Assembly: GCA_002428605.1 (NCBI GenBank)
Contig: DIXH01000056.1
Coordinates: forward strand, 1 to 40,916
Source of the DNA: Clostridiaceae bacterium UBA6085
GTDB lineage: Bacteria; Bacillota; Clostridia; Clostridiales; Clostridiaceae
Length of the DNA: 40,916 nucleotides
Reading direction: 5' to 3'
Shown here: in pieces, positions 24,563 through 33,857 of the stretch
Layout: each line of letters opens with the position of its first letter
How positions within the stretch are numbered: the first letter of the stretch is position 1
Notes under the pieces: generated by a model
The model's database searches: none
Told to the model about the DNA's origin: nothing
Seen by the model: the letters and a program-made list of their open reading frames with translations, nothing else
Program-made: the position numbers and the translations under genes

Positions 24563-26353
24563 CTACCGTTTCATCTTTGGGTCGAAGGCATCACGCAGCC
24601 CGTCGCCCACGAAATTGAATCCCAGAACAGTCAGGAGTATGAGCGTTCCTGCCGGAATCCAGACAAACCAGAAGTTTGTCATCTCATATGCCGTAGATAC
24701 GCCGCTTATTATGTTTCCCCATGAAGCCAGAGGGAACTTAACGCCAAGTCCCAGGAAGCTCAGCGTAGACTCATAGAGAATGACGCTGCCCAGTCCCATA
24801 GTCGCAAATACGATAAGCTGAGGTATGACATTGGGTACAAGGTGCTTGAATATCCTTCTGGAAACTGAGATCCCTGTCGCCTCTGCTGCCACCATGAATT
24901 CCTGTTCCCTGAGGGACAGGATCTGGCCTCTTACCATACGTGCAATTCCCGGCCAGCTCATTACTCCGAGAATGAACATGAGATAGTAGATCCTTAGCTG
25001 AGGGTCCACCTCAAGTGCATCCATCACCGATCCCAGTATTATAAGGAGCGGCATGAAAGGAATGCAGTTGAACACGTCTACGATACGCATGATTACCATG
25101 TCTACCCACTTGCCGAAGTAACCCGCGAGGCCGCCCATGATGACTCCGAGAATGGACTCAAGGAGGACAACTATGAAGCCTATGGTAAGGGATATCCTTC
25201 CTCCGTACATCAGCCTCGTTATTACGTCCATTCCGTGCTTGTCAGTGCCAAGCCAGTGAGCCGCAGACGGAGCTTCGTGTATGGATATCAGATGGGTGAG
25301 GGTATCAGCCTTCACAGTATAAACATTATTAAGCCTTGAAACTGCATATTCTACGTCAGTTCCTGAAGCATCCTTGAATATGAAGCTCGTCTTTCCTTCA
25401 GTGATCGTGTCGCTTAAAAGCCTCTTGAAATCAAGGCTGAGGAAAATATCAGGTGACTTGGGCTGTATGGCAAGCTTCGAGAAAAGCGCATACTCCTCCC
25501 TGCCTGAGGCTGTCTTCAGATAAATTACAGCTCTGCTGTCCTCTTCCTCAATCTCAAAATCCTGTCCGCCAACTGTAAATGTGCTTGTAGTCTCATCTGT
25601 CACTGCCTTTTCGACAGCATAGGCGAACTCATAGCTGATCTTTGTTGACTGGACAGCAGGATCGATTATGAACTTGGATTCTATTGCGGCGTCTCCCGAT
25701 TTCCCGAGAACATATTCTCTTCCGCTCTGGACTATAGTATAAAGGTCACCCTCGGCTGTGAACTGAGTCAGACCTCCGGTTATCGCTTCAGTGGCAGCTG
25801 CCTTAACAGCATCTGACAGTAATGCACCGTCAACCGGGTTTATTGCCACGACTCCCCTGAAGTTGGTTATTTTCGCAACCGGATCAGACGTAACTATCCT
25901 GTAGAATTCATTCCCCTCCTGGACAATATGGTACTCCATGTCACCTGAGGTAAACGTGGTCTTGCCGCTGTTCCTTGCAAGGATGAACTTCGAGTGGGCT
26001 ACCCCACTGTAACTCATTCCCTCCGCAACGGTATATCTGTAGTCATCGTTTTGAGTGATGCTTGCGTATTCCTTTGACATGGTTCCAACATACTTGAAGA
26101 CCTCCGTTTCACCGTATGGTGAAAGTACCCCTCCAAGGAATGAGAAAAGGAACATGAATGCGATGATAACAAAGCCAATTATAGCCAGCCTGTTCCTGAG
26201 AAATCTCTTTATTACAAGCATTCCGGGGGACAGCACCTTTACCCTCTGTTCATCACCAAGCTCATGCGACGAGCTCAGATGCTCCTTGAGAGCCTCTTCG
26301 CTTTCATCGTGTTCTTCGAATTGGTCAATCTTTTTCATCTTATTTTCTGGCAT
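24563..26353 (-). CDS. oppC: Oligopeptide ABC transporter permease OppC with large insertion
   Basis: 596 residues, about twice the usual 300. TM1 (about 56-77) is normal, and the canonical continuation HWLGTDKHGMDVITRLMYGG resumes near residue 366, with the EAA loop VAAEATGISVSRRIFKHLVP and the remaining helices intact. The ~280 residues between them (80-362) face outward by topology and are rich in predicted strands. At least three similar units can be seen (about 178-217, 240-280 and 307-348). Each is a helix followed by a T-x-F-T/I...G-x-x-Y/F-x-I...REYxL-like pattern. A fourth, partial one lies at 131-155. The permease core is certain. The role of the insertion is unknown. Confidence 0.93.
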   Translation of the reverse strand: MPENKMKKIDQFEEHDESEEALKEHLSSSHELGDEQRVKVLSPGMLVIKRFLRNRLAIIGFVIIAFMFLFSFLGGVLSPYGETEVFKYVGTMSKEYASITQNDDYRYTVAEGMSYSGVAHSKFILARNSGKTTFTSGDMEYHIVQEGNEFYRIVTSDPVAKITNFRGVVAINPVDGALLSDAVKAAATEAITGGLTQFTAEGDLYTIVQSGREYVLGKSGDAAIESKFIIDPAVQSTKISYEFAYAVEKAVTDETTSTFTVGGQDFEIEEEDSRAVIYLKTASGREEYALFSKLAIQPKSPDIFLSLDFKRLLSDTITEGKTSFIFKDASGTDVEYAVSRLNNVYTVKADTLTHLISIHEAPSAAHWLGTDKHGMDVITRLMYGGRISLTIGFIVVLLESILGVIMGGLAGYFGKWVDMVIMRIVDVFNCIPFMPLLIILGSVMDALEVDPQLRIYYLMFILGVMSWPGIARMVRGQILSLREQEFMVAAEATGISVSRRIFKHLVPNVIPQLIVFATMGLGSVILYESTLSFLGLGVKFPLASWGNIISGVSTAYEMTNFWFVWIPAGTLILLTVLGFNFVGDGLRDAFDPKMKR

Positions 26354-26371
26354 AGCCTACCTCCACCTTCA

Positions 26372-27358
26372 TCAACTGATCCTGACACGCGGATCTACCA
26401 CAGCGTACAGAATGTCCGCTATCAACGTTCCCAGCAAAGTAAGCACTGCCATGAACACCATGTAGAACATAGTGAATGGAATATCGCCGCTTACCATGGC
26501 TGTGTATGCTGTAAATCCAATGCCCGGTATCTGAAATAGGGTTTCAGTGATAAGCGCTCCTGCAAATAGTCCCGGAAGCGAACCTCCAAGTATCGTCACT
26601 ATTGGGATGAGCGTATTTCTGAAGGCATGAAAATTGATGACCCTCTTCTCAGAAAGTCCCTTTGCCCTTGCAGTACGTATGAAATCGGAGTTCAATACCT
26701 CAAGCATATTCGTCCTGGTATATCTCATGAGGCTTCCTATTCCGATAATTGTAAGTGTCATTATCGGCAGAACGAAATGCCTTGCGACATCAAAGAACTG
26801 TCCGAATGCATCAAGCTGCATATAGTTCCTGCCAACCTTTCCATACAGGTCGAACCAGCCGAGCCAGACAGAAAAGATCAGTTTCAATACTGTAGCGAAG
26901 AAGAAAGTAGGAAGTGAGATTCCAAGAAGAGCGACTACTGTGATCGTATAGTCCGATCTGCTGTATTGCTTCCTGGCAGCAAGTATTCCAAGCGGTATGG
27001 CTATTATGACCTGAAGTACGAAAGCAATTGAACCCAGTATGAAGGAATCCCATATCACAGACGCGAACTTCTGTGTTACAGGAACGTTAAATGCCCATGA
27101 GTCGCCAAAGTTTCCTCTTACAGCATTTGACAGCCACTTGAAGAATCCAGGCACTATTCCAACATCCAGGCCATAGGCTTCCTGAAGCTGCTTCAGCCAG
27201 TCAGTATAGCTCTTTGCTCCTGGTCTCATTGACAGCATCCTTGCCTGTGACTCAACGTAGGATGTAGGGATGCTTCTCATTATTGCGTATATTATCATTG
27301 ATACGAAAAATAACAGTATCGCCGATATCAAAAGTCTTTTCAGAACGTATTTTCGCAT
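26372..27358 (-). CDS. oppB: Oligopeptide ABC transporter permease OppB
   Basis: 328 residues. It begins MRKYVLKRLLISAILLF, the standard start of this family, and contains GLDVGIVPGFFKWLSNAVRG plus the EAA loop RTARAKGLSEKRVINFHAFR. It ends with PRVRIS. About six transmembrane helices. ATG at 27358 has GAGGGG 4 bases upstream. A start at 27412 would add 18 polar residues. The extended region between TM1 and TM2 is normal in OppB. Located between oppA and oppC, with 18 bases to oppC. Confidence 0.94.
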   Translation of the reverse strand: MRKYVLKRLLISAILLFFVSMIIYAIMRSIPTSYVESQARMLSMRPGAKSYTDWLKQLQEAYGLDVGIVPGFFKWLSNAVRGNFGDSWAFNVPVTQKFASVIWDSFILGSIAFVLQVIIAIPLGILAARKQYSRSDYTITVVALLGISLPTFFFATVLKLIFSVWLGWFDLYGKVGRNYMQLDAFGQFFDVARHFVLPIMTLTIIGIGSLMRYTRTNMLEVLNSDFIRTARAKGLSEKRVINFHAFRNTLIPIVTILGGSLPGLFAGALITETLFQIPGIGFTAYTAMVSGDIPFTMFYMVFMAVLTLLGTLIADILYAVVDPRVRIS

Positions 27359-27444
27359 TTTACCCCTCTTTTTGTACCTATAGTGCGGCCTCAGGTTCAA
27401 ATCAGCCATCACATCCGTTATGGCGGAAGAGTCTGAAGATGAGA

Positions 27445-27466
27445 TGAGCCCACATAAGTGGGCTCA
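27445..27466 (-). terminator. Intercistronic hairpin between oppA and oppB
   Basis: TGAGCCCAC and GTGGGCTCA form a perfect 9-bp stem with loop TTAT. No U-run follows, so it is more likely an mRNA-stabilising or attenuating element that favours oppA than a full terminator. Confidence 0.6.
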
Positions 27467-27486
27467 CACATCCATTGGCCAGATTG

Positions 27487-29811
27487 CTATTTCATTTGAA
27501 GAAGCTCGAGGTCATTCATCCAACCCCAGTATGTTGTTATGTCAGGAGTAACAGTCTCCATCTTGATTCTTTCAGGGCTGAATATGACAAGGTTCTGTCT
27601 CTGGTAGTTCGGGACTTCTACGCCCCAGTCAAGTATTATGTCAAGAGCGGTCTTGTATGTAGCTTTTCTGAAAGCCTGGTCAGGACTCTGCCTTGCTTCG
27701 ATAATAAGCTCATCAAGCTCAGTGTCTGCTATATTGTAGCTGTTGCTGTCAGTTCCTCCGAGGCCCTTGCCGTTCTTGCTGTAATATACCTGGTACATGT
27801 CAGGGTCAATAGTTGACTGCCATGCAGCCGTCCACATCTCATGCGTATTCGCATCAAGAGTATCCCAGAGCACATTAGCATCAGCCGGGTCGTTGATTGT
27901 AAGTGTTATGCCGATCTTCTCGAGTGCTGCCTTGGTGTCTGCGAGTATCGCGAATGCAGGATGCTCTCCTGTTCCGTCTCCAGGCACTATGACTTCGTAC
28001 TCAAGGCTTGCACCTTCTGGTGCTGCTGTGAACTTTCCGCTTGCATCGTCATAGGTATAACCTGCTGCCTTGAAGAAGCCCTTGGCTGCTTCTAGTGCTG
28101 CCGCATACTTGGCGTCAGCGACCATGTTCTCAGTGTATATGGCCTTTCCATCAACATCCATTGAGTATGCTGCAACATAGTCAGGATCTGACTTCTGAGG
28201 AGCTGCCCATGAAGTGTTTGATATCGGGTAGTTTATAACTGCCGCTGCATCTCCGTAGTAGCTGTCGATCGCAACATCTCTGTAGACCGCGTATACGGTG
28301 GCAAAGCCCTTTCTGAGGTTCCTGCTGGCTTCCGATCCAGGTTCGCCCTTTACATTGACAGTCTTTGCATTGATACCTATGTATCCATAACCAAGATTAT
28401 CAACTGATACCGCCGCTATCTTGTCGCCAACAGCTTCCTTGTTTGAGTTGTAGGACTTGAGTTCTTCGAACTTCGCCTTCGATCCTGATGGATTTCCTGC
28501 GTCGATTACTCCAGTTCCTACTCCGGCGATCATTTCTCCGTCTGTAGTTTCCTTCAGCTGGAGATACTTTGTTACAGGAGCGCCCTTGAAGTAATTCTCG
28601 TTCGCTTCATAGTAAACAACCTTGTCCTTGTACTCTACGAACTTGTATGGACCTGCTCCCATTGGTGTGGTTGTCTTAGCTTCAATTGCTGAGAGGTCCC
28701 CTCTGGTGAATCCGAACTTGTTGTTAGCGTAGTCATACATTGCTTCGCTTCCATAGTAATGCATAGGAGCAACCTGAATTCCGCATATGCTGTAAACTGC
28801 AGGTGCTTCGAAGCCCTTTACCTTTACTTCAACTTCGGTCTGGCTGAGCTTCTTTATTCCTTCTATGTTAGGAACTTCCTTACCGTCTGACTTGGCAAGC
28901 TTGTCCTTAAGTACCATGCTGCTCACTTCGCCTTCAATGTCAGCTGCGAAATAACCTTCGCTTCCGCCATAGTTAGCTCCGAGAGTCTTCCAGTCCGGTC
29001 CGTACTGAGCTATGACATCCTCAAGTACCTTCGCCTCATCGGCTACTGTTGTCGAGTCATACGTTTCGTCTTTTCCGTAGAAATAAGCGAAAAGATCCTT
29101 TGCAACAGGATATTTGTCAACATACGACTTGTAGTTAGGGTCAGTCATTATGCTCTTGACCCAGTCAAGCTCATCTGTGAGAACACCCTTTACAAAATCG
29201 GTCATGAATGCCTTCATTTCATCTGTAGGATTCTCAAGTGCCGCTGCAAGCTCTTCAGGAGTAACTGCAAGCTCTTCAGCCTTTGAGTTGTTCTCCCTGT
29301 AGTTGACCATTCCTATTATCGGATAGGAATAGATCGTTGATGATCCTGTGTAGGTCGCGTCCGACAATACGTAGAAATTGAATATTATGTCGTCGGCATC
29401 CATCACATGGCCATCACTGAACTTTACGTCATCCCTGATCTTCATGTAGTAGGTTGTTACATCTGCAGCTTCGTCATAAGTTACCTTGATGTCCGCAGGA
29501 CCTGTGTACTTATAGTCCTTGCCTTCATAAGGAACGGTCTCTCCTGCAATTGCGTTGTAGATTATTCCGCCGACCCTGTCCGTAGTGAGCAGAGACACCT
29601 GAGTAAGCCCCTGAGCATCCATGTCATACGCAGTCGTTGCGAAAAATGGACTGAACTTCTGGCTGAATGCGGCATAGCCAACCACCAGAGGTGTTGTGCT
29701 GGCAGGAGTTGTCGGTGCCGTTGTTGGAGTTGTCGGTTCCTTAGTGGTACATCCTGCAGCAAGTGAAGCGACGATAGTTAGCGAGAGCAGTAATCCCAAT
29801 ACTTTTTTCAT
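27487..29811 (-). CDS. oppA: Oligopeptide ABC transporter substrate-binding lipoprotein OppA
   Basis: 774 residues, against the usual 540-600. The signal peptide MKKVLGLLLSLTIVASLAAG ends in a lipobox Cys at 21, followed by a Thr/Pro linker. Family 5 features include YYMKIRDDVKFSDGHVMDADDI (in part KIRDDVKFSDG), TTPMGAGPYKFVEY and KYLQLKETTDGEMIAGV. Residues of about 172-316, Lys/Glu/Asp-rich, are extra. The C-terminal lobe ends WGVEVPNYQRQNLVIFSPERI. AGGAGG 6 bases before the ATG. It is the first gene of oppABCDF and delivers peptides to OppBC. Confidence 0.93.
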   Translation of the reverse strand: MKKVLGLLLSLTIVASLAAGCTTKEPTTPTTAPTTPASTTPLVVGYAAFSQKFSPFFATTAYDMDAQGLTQVSLLTTDRVGGIIYNAIAGETVPYEGKDYKYTGPADIKVTYDEAADVTTYYMKIRDDVKFSDGHVMDADDIIFNFYVLSDATYTGSSTIYSYPIIGMVNYRENNSKAEELAVTPEELAAALENPTDEMKAFMTDFVKGVLTDELDWVKSIMTDPNYKSYVDKYPVAKDLFAYFYGKDETYDSTTVADEAKVLEDVIAQYGPDWKTLGANYGGSEGYFAADIEGEVSSMVLKDKLAKSDGKEVPNIEGIKKLSQTEVEVKVKGFEAPAVYSICGIQVAPMHYYGSEAMYDYANNKFGFTRGDLSAIEAKTTTPMGAGPYKFVEYKDKVVYYEANENYFKGAPVTKYLQLKETTDGEMIAGVGTGVIDAGNPSGSKAKFEELKSYNSNKEAVGDKIAAVSVDNLGYGYIGINAKTVNVKGEPGSEASRNLRKGFATVYAVYRDVAIDSYYGDAAAVINYPISNTSWAAPQKSDPDYVAAYSMDVDGKAIYTENMVADAKYAAALEAAKGFFKAAGYTYDDASGKFTAAPEGASLEYEVIVPGDGTGEHPAFAILADTKAALEKIGITLTINDPADANVLWDTLDANTHEMWTAAWQSTIDPDMYQVYYSKNGKGLGGTDSNSYNIADTELDELIIEARQSPDQAFRKATYKTALDIILDWGVEVPNYQRQNLVIFSPERIKMETVTPDITTYWGWMNDLELLQMK

Positions 29812-30350
29812 GACTTTCCTCCTTTTTTGTTTAAGATGCGCACTCTGAGGAATAGCAGTTCAGCTCAGGATGATGCATTGGCATATAGGTTGCCATTACA
29901 TTCCTACTCATCAATGCCATGACCCGCAGTGTTTTACCAGGCTGTGCATCTCTGTACAATCCATAGCACTATTTTATCATATTTTTGAATTTTAGTAACT
30001 ACTGGTTTATAGATAATTCATATCTCCATACTTTTATTGCTAATGTGTTAATATTGTATCGATTATCCTTAAAATATAGAATTTTTACATCGAATATCTT
30101 GATAAAAAATCACACGAATATTGTAATCGTTTTTTGTGGAATATGTAACAATGACAAAACTACAGGATTTTCAATCAATATTTCAGGCTTTTGCACAGAA
30201 CTTTCGACATTTTTTGAAACTCAAAGCATTAGTCGGCGCACTGAATTAATACCAATAGATAATAAAGCCTTCAAAATCCCATTAATTGGTCCGGTTGTTT
30301 GCAAATGACATCCTATGGTAAAATCAATTGTGCGAAAAGGTGGTGTTCAA
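29812..30350. promoter_or_regulatory. AT-rich divergent intergenic region with oppA leader
   Basis: For oppA (minus), a -10 TAAAAT at 29971-29976 with a weak -35 (GTTACT, 17-base spacing) predicts a start near 29964 and a leader of about 150 nt. Near its ends GAUGC (29946-29950) can pair with GCAUC (29835-29839), enclosing smaller stems such as CUGAG/CUCAG. No known riboswitch is recognised. 30000-30300 is strikingly AT-rich with no supported gene. For the plus-strand gene, TAAAAT at about 30319 with TTGTTT 18 bases upstream is a possible promoter. Confidence 0.4.
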
Positions 30351-30629
30351 TTGGATCTCGTTACAATACTAAGGGTTGCATTCCTTGCGATCAACATGGC
30401 CGGACTCTTCATGATGTTCTGGGACAAGCGCAAGGCGCGCAGAAGAGAGTGGAGAATACCCGAAAATACATTGTTTCTCATTGCAGGTATGGGAGGGGCA
30501 TTCGGGGTACTCTTCGGCATGAGCCTCGCAAGGCACAAGACAAGGCACCTGAAGTTTCAGCTGGGAATACCTGTCCTTGCCTTTGTCTGGGCGCTGATAC
30601 TCATGAAGTCAGGACTCTTCAAAATATAG
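30351..30629 (+). CDS. DUF1294 family small membrane protein
   Basis: 92 residues with three hydrophobic segments. The family core is clear: FWDKRKARRREWRIPENTL, GGAFGVLFGMSLARHKTRHLKF and a C-terminal helix. DUF1294 proteins are small integral membrane proteins of unknown function. A TTG start at 30351 (LDLVTILRV) has AGGTGG 7 bases upstream. The ATG at 30315 lies within a probable -10 region and lacks a ribosome-binding site. Single-gene unit, convergent with ppdK. Confidence 0.85.
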   Translation: MDLVTILRVAFLAINMAGLFMMFWDKRKARRREWRIPENTLFLIAGMGGAFGVLFGMSLARHKTRHLKFQLGIPVLAFVWALILMKSGLFKI

Positions 30630-30639
30630 CATTCACGAA

Positions 30640-30674
30640 AAAGACGCTCAGGGAATGATTCCCTGAGCGTCTTT
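30640..30674. terminator. Bidirectional terminator between DUF1294 gene and ppdK
   Basis: A 35-base near-perfect palindrome: AAAGACGCTCAGGGAAT, one central base, then its exact complement. A/T runs at both ends let it terminate both convergent genes. Confidence 0.9.
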
Positions 30675-30686
30675 GCTCTCTTGCTA

Positions 30687-33323
30687 TTACTTCTTGTGTC
30701 TTGGGTTCCTTACTTCAGCCTGTGCAGCTGCAAGCCTTGCAACCGGCACTCTGTATGGTGAGCAGGATACATAGTCAAGTCCAACGTTATGGAAGAAGTT
30801 GACTGATGACGGGTCTCCGCCGTGCTCTCCGCATACTCCGAGCTTAAGGTTCTCCTTGACGCTTCTTCCCTTCTCGCTGGCCATCTTGACAAGCTGGCCT
30901 ACGCCTTCCTGGTCAAGCTTTGCAAACGGGTCGAAGTCATATACCTTCTTCTCATAGTAATGCTTAAGGAAAGTTCCTGCATCATCCCTTGAGAATCCGA
31001 AGGTCATCTGGGTAAGGTCGTTAGTTCCGAAGGAGAAGAAATCTGCTTCCGTCGCAATCTCGTCTGCTGTTACGGCAGCTCTCGGTATCTCTATCATCGT
31101 TCCGACGAGATACTTCAGTTCGACGCCGGCTTCAGCTATTATCGCATCAGCGGTCTTTACGACTATGTTCTTTACGTACTTGAGCTCCTTGACTTCTCCT
31201 ACGAGAGGGATCATGATCTCAGGCACTATGTTCCAGCCCTTTTCCCTGTTGACTTCGATAGCAGCCTCTATTACGGCCCTTGTCTGCATCTCAGCTATTT
31301 CAGGATATGATACTGTGAGTCTGCATCCTCTGTGACCCATCATAGGGTTGAACTCGTGAAGGTCTGCGATTACGCCCTTGAGCTCATCGGCAGTCATTTC
31401 AAGAGCTTCAGCAAGCTCAGCTATCTGCTCGTCTTCCTGTGGAAGGAACTCATGAAGCGGCGGATCCAGGAATCTTATGGTTACAGGGAATCCCTGCATT
31501 GCCTCGTATATTCCCTTGAAGTCGCTCTTCTGCATCGGAAGAAGCTTCTCAAGAGCCTTTCTTCTGTCAGCTTCGGTCCTTGCGACTATCATCTGTCTCA
31601 TTATGAATATCCTGTCTTCAGCGAAGAACATGTGCTCGGTCCTTGTAAGGCCTATGCCTTCTGCTCCGAACTTGATTGCAGTTGCCGCATCGTGCGGTGT
31701 ATCTGCGTTGGTCCTGACCTTGAGCGTCCTTATCTCATCGGCCCATCCCATGAATGTTCCGAAGTGTCCGCTTATTTCAGGCTCTACTGTCTTTATCTGT
31801 CCTTCGTACACGGTTCCTGTGGATCCGTCGAGGGATATGTAATCCTGGTCAGTATATACCTTGCCTGCGAGAGTAACGGTCCTAGCATCCTCGTCTACCT
31901 TGAGGGCTCCGGCTCCGGCTACGCAGCATGTTCCCATACCTCTGGCAACGACTGCCGCATGGGATGTCATTCCGCCTCTTACTGTAAGTATTCCTTCAGC
32001 CGCGATCATTCCTTCGATGTCCTCAGGTGATGTCTCAAGCCTTACGAGTACCACTTTCTCGCCTGCTGCAGCCCTTTCCTTGGCTTCAGCCGCTGTGAAC
32101 GCTATCTTTCCTGTAGCTGCTCCCGGTGATGCAGGAAGTCCTGTGGTCATCACTGGCGCTGCCTTCAGTCCTTCTGCATCGAATGCAGGGTGAAGGAGCG
32201 TATCAAGCTGCTTAGGGTCTATCATGAGTATGGCCTGCTTTTCAGTTACAAGACCTTCCTTGACCATGTCAACGGCTATCTTGAGAGCTGCCTGCGCGGT
32301 TCTCTTTCCGTTTCTTGTCTGAAGGAAGTACAGAGTTCCGTCTTCGATCGTGAACTCCATGTCCTGCATGTCCCTGTAGTGGGCTTCAAGCTTGTCAACT
32401 ATATCTATGAACTGCTTGTAGGTCTCAGGCATCTGCACTGCGAGCTCTTCGATAGGTGAAGGTGTTCTGATTCCGGCAACAACGTCCTCGCCCTGTGCGT
32501 TCATGAGGTACTCTGCGAATACCTTCTTCTCGCCGGTTGCAGGATTCCTTGAGAATGCAACTCCTGTTCCTGAAGTCTCTCCCTTGTTTCCGAATACCAT
32601 CATCTGGACATTTACAGCAGTTCCCCAGCTTGAAGGTATGTCATTGAGCCTTCTGTATACATTGGCTCTAGGATTGTCCCAGCTTCTGAATACGGCTGTG
32701 ACTGATTCTATGAGCTGCTCCTTGGGATCCTCCGGGAACTCCTCGCCAAGCTGCTCCTTGTAGTACTGCTTGAACTGAACAACGAGCTTCTTGAGGTCGT
32801 CTGCGGAAAGCTCAGTGTCAAGATGTACACCCTTCTCTTCCTTCATCGCTTCAAGGATCTTGTCGAAGTTCTTTTTGCTGAGCTCTTTTACGACGTCAGC
32901 GAACATCATTATGAATCTTCTGTAGGAATCGTATGCGAATCTCTCATTTCCGGTCTCTTTGGCAAGGACTTCAACTGTCTTGTCGGTAAGTCCGAGGTTG
33001 AGGATCGTATCCATCATTCCAGGCATTGAAGCCCTTGCTCCTGACCTTACTGATACAAGAAGCGGATTCTTGTCGCCATTGAAGGTCTTTCCAGTTTCTT
33101 TCTCAAGAACGGCAAGCTTCTCATTGATCTCATCGATTATCTCTGAAGCGATCACCTTTCCATCGTCATAATATTTATTGCAGGCTTCCGTTGTGACAAT
33201 GAAGCCTTTTGGTATTGGAATACCAAGGTTTGTCATTTCTGCAAGATTGGATCCTTTTCCTCCGAGGAGGTTCTTCATCGATGCATCACCTTCATTAAAA
33301 AGGTAAACATACTTTTTTGACAT
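30687..33323 (-). CDS. ppdK: Pyruvate, phosphate dikinase
   Basis: 878 residues, full length. Interconverts pyruvate + ATP + Pi and PEP + AMP + PPi. The N-terminal ATP-grasp domain has FNEGDASMKNLLGGKGSNLAEM (in part LLGGKGSNLAEM) and SVRSGARASMPGMMDT. The swivelling phospho-His domain carries GGMTSHAAVVARGMG, with catalytic His near 455. The C-terminal PEP/pyruvate barrel has GTNDLTQMTFGFSRDD and catalytic Cys in LGVCGEHGGDP. GAGGG lies 7 bases before the ATG. Monocistronic. Together with the oxidoreductase genes here it fits PPi-linked pyruvate metabolism in an anaerobe. Confidence 0.97.
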   Translation of the reverse strand: MSKKYVYLFNEGDASMKNLLGGKGSNLAEMTNLGIPIPKGFIVTTEACNKYYDDGKVIASEIIDEINEKLAVLEKETGKTFNGDKNPLLVSVRSGARASMPGMMDTILNLGLTDKTVEVLAKETGNERFAYDSYRRFIMMFADVVKELSKKNFDKILEAMKEEKGVHLDTELSADDLKKLVVQFKQYYKEQLGEEFPEDPKEQLIESVTAVFRSWDNPRANVYRRLNDIPSSWGTAVNVQMMVFGNKGETSGTGVAFSRNPATGEKKVFAEYLMNAQGEDVVAGIRTPSPIEELAVQMPETYKQFIDIVDKLEAHYRDMQDMEFTIEDGTLYFLQTRNGKRTAQAALKIAVDMVKEGLVTEKQAILMIDPKQLDTLLHPAFDAEGLKAAPVMTTGLPASPGAATGKIAFTAAEAKERAAAGEKVVLVRLETSPEDIEGMIAAEGILTVRGGMTSHAAVVARGMGTCCVAGAGALKVDEDARTVTLAGKVYTDQDYISLDGSTGTVYEGQIKTVEPEISGHFGTFMGWADEIRTLKVRTNADTPHDAATAIKFGAEGIGLTRTEHMFFAEDRIFIMRQMIVARTEADRRKALEKLLPMQKSDFKGIYEAMQGFPVTIRFLDPPLHEFLPQEDEQIAELAEALEMTADELKGVIADLHEFNPMMGHRGCRLTVSYPEIAEMQTRAVIEAAIEVNREKGWNIVPEIMIPLVGEVKELKYVKNIVVKTADAIIAEAGVELKYLVGTMIEIPRAAVTADEIATEADFFSFGTNDLTQMTFGFSRDDAGTFLKHYYEKKVYDFDPFAKLDQEGVGQLVKMASEKGRSVKENLKLGVCGEHGGDPSSVNFFHNVGLDYVSCSPYRVPVARLAAAQAEVRNPRHKK

Positions 33324-33537
33324 TAGATTTCCCTCTCTTTCTAATATGTGATTTCTGCCCTTTTAAGGGCATGAAAGCTTTGTATCCCAGCAGGGCACCA
33401 AAACCTAATATATTATAGCATAAGAAACCCGTCATTTACACTTGAATTGCATTCAGGATTTTGAATTAACAGCCATAATGATATTAATTTTCCGTTAACG
33501 GACAGAGATAAGGATGCCTTGAAAGCATCCTGTAAAA
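33324..33537 (-). promoter_or_regulatory. Promoter region of ppdK and end of the recO operon
   Basis: For ppdK, an extended -10 (TG-C-TATAAT, hexamer at 33412-33417) with a weak -35 gives a leader of about 80 nt. It contains the hairpin TGCCCTT-TT-AAGGGCA. A short hairpin AGGATGC/GCATCCT at 33511-33531 directly follows the stop of the upstream small gene and is probably a weak terminator for it. Its U-tract is poor. Confidence 0.55.
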
Positions 33538-33846
33538 TCAGATATCCTGTTTTCTCTCTGTTACCGTTTTCCTTAAGCCGCTTATCGCCTGGTCTGCCTT
33601 TTCAGCTGCCTTTGATGCAGCTTCCCTGGCTTTTTCAGTCAGTTCGATCCTTTTGCCAGATGGTAGGTCGAGCTCTGCCTTCGAACCAGACACAAGAAAC
33701 GCAGCAATCGAAGCAAAAAGTAGCTTTGGCTTCTTCATGAGAAGCAGTGCAGCCACTGCGGCCACTTCAACCGGTATCTTCACCGGCTCTTTACCCTTGA
33801 TCGTTATGTCAAGAGTTCCGTTGCCTTTTTCCTTGTTTTCCTCCAT
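33538..33846 (-). CDS. Small protein with hydrophobic core, DUF4342-like
   Basis: 102 residues. A short acidic/basic start, a strand-like DITIKGKEPVKIPVEV, a hydrophobic stretch (about 25-52, AAVAALLLMKKPKLLFASIAAF), then DLPSGKRIELTEKAREAASK and an amphipathic helical tail rich in Lys/Ala. The arrangement resembles DUF4342-type proteins, but the match is loose. It follows recO by 11 bases, with a Shine-Dalgarno just upstream, and ends the operon. Function unknown. Confidence 0.6.
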   Translation of the reverse strand: MEENKEKGNGTLDITIKGKEPVKIPVEVAAVAALLLMKKPKLLFASIAAFLVSGSKAELDLPSGKRIELTEKAREAASKAAEKADQAISGLRKTVTERKQDI

Positions 33847-33857
33847 TTTCTGACCTC

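Noticed and set aside
30000..30300. Possible gene or foreign insert in the AT-rich gap before the DUF1294 gene
   Set aside because: The plus-strand ORF from 29985 has no ribosome-binding site and a composition like non-coding AT-rich DNA. No repeats or mobile-element ends were seen.
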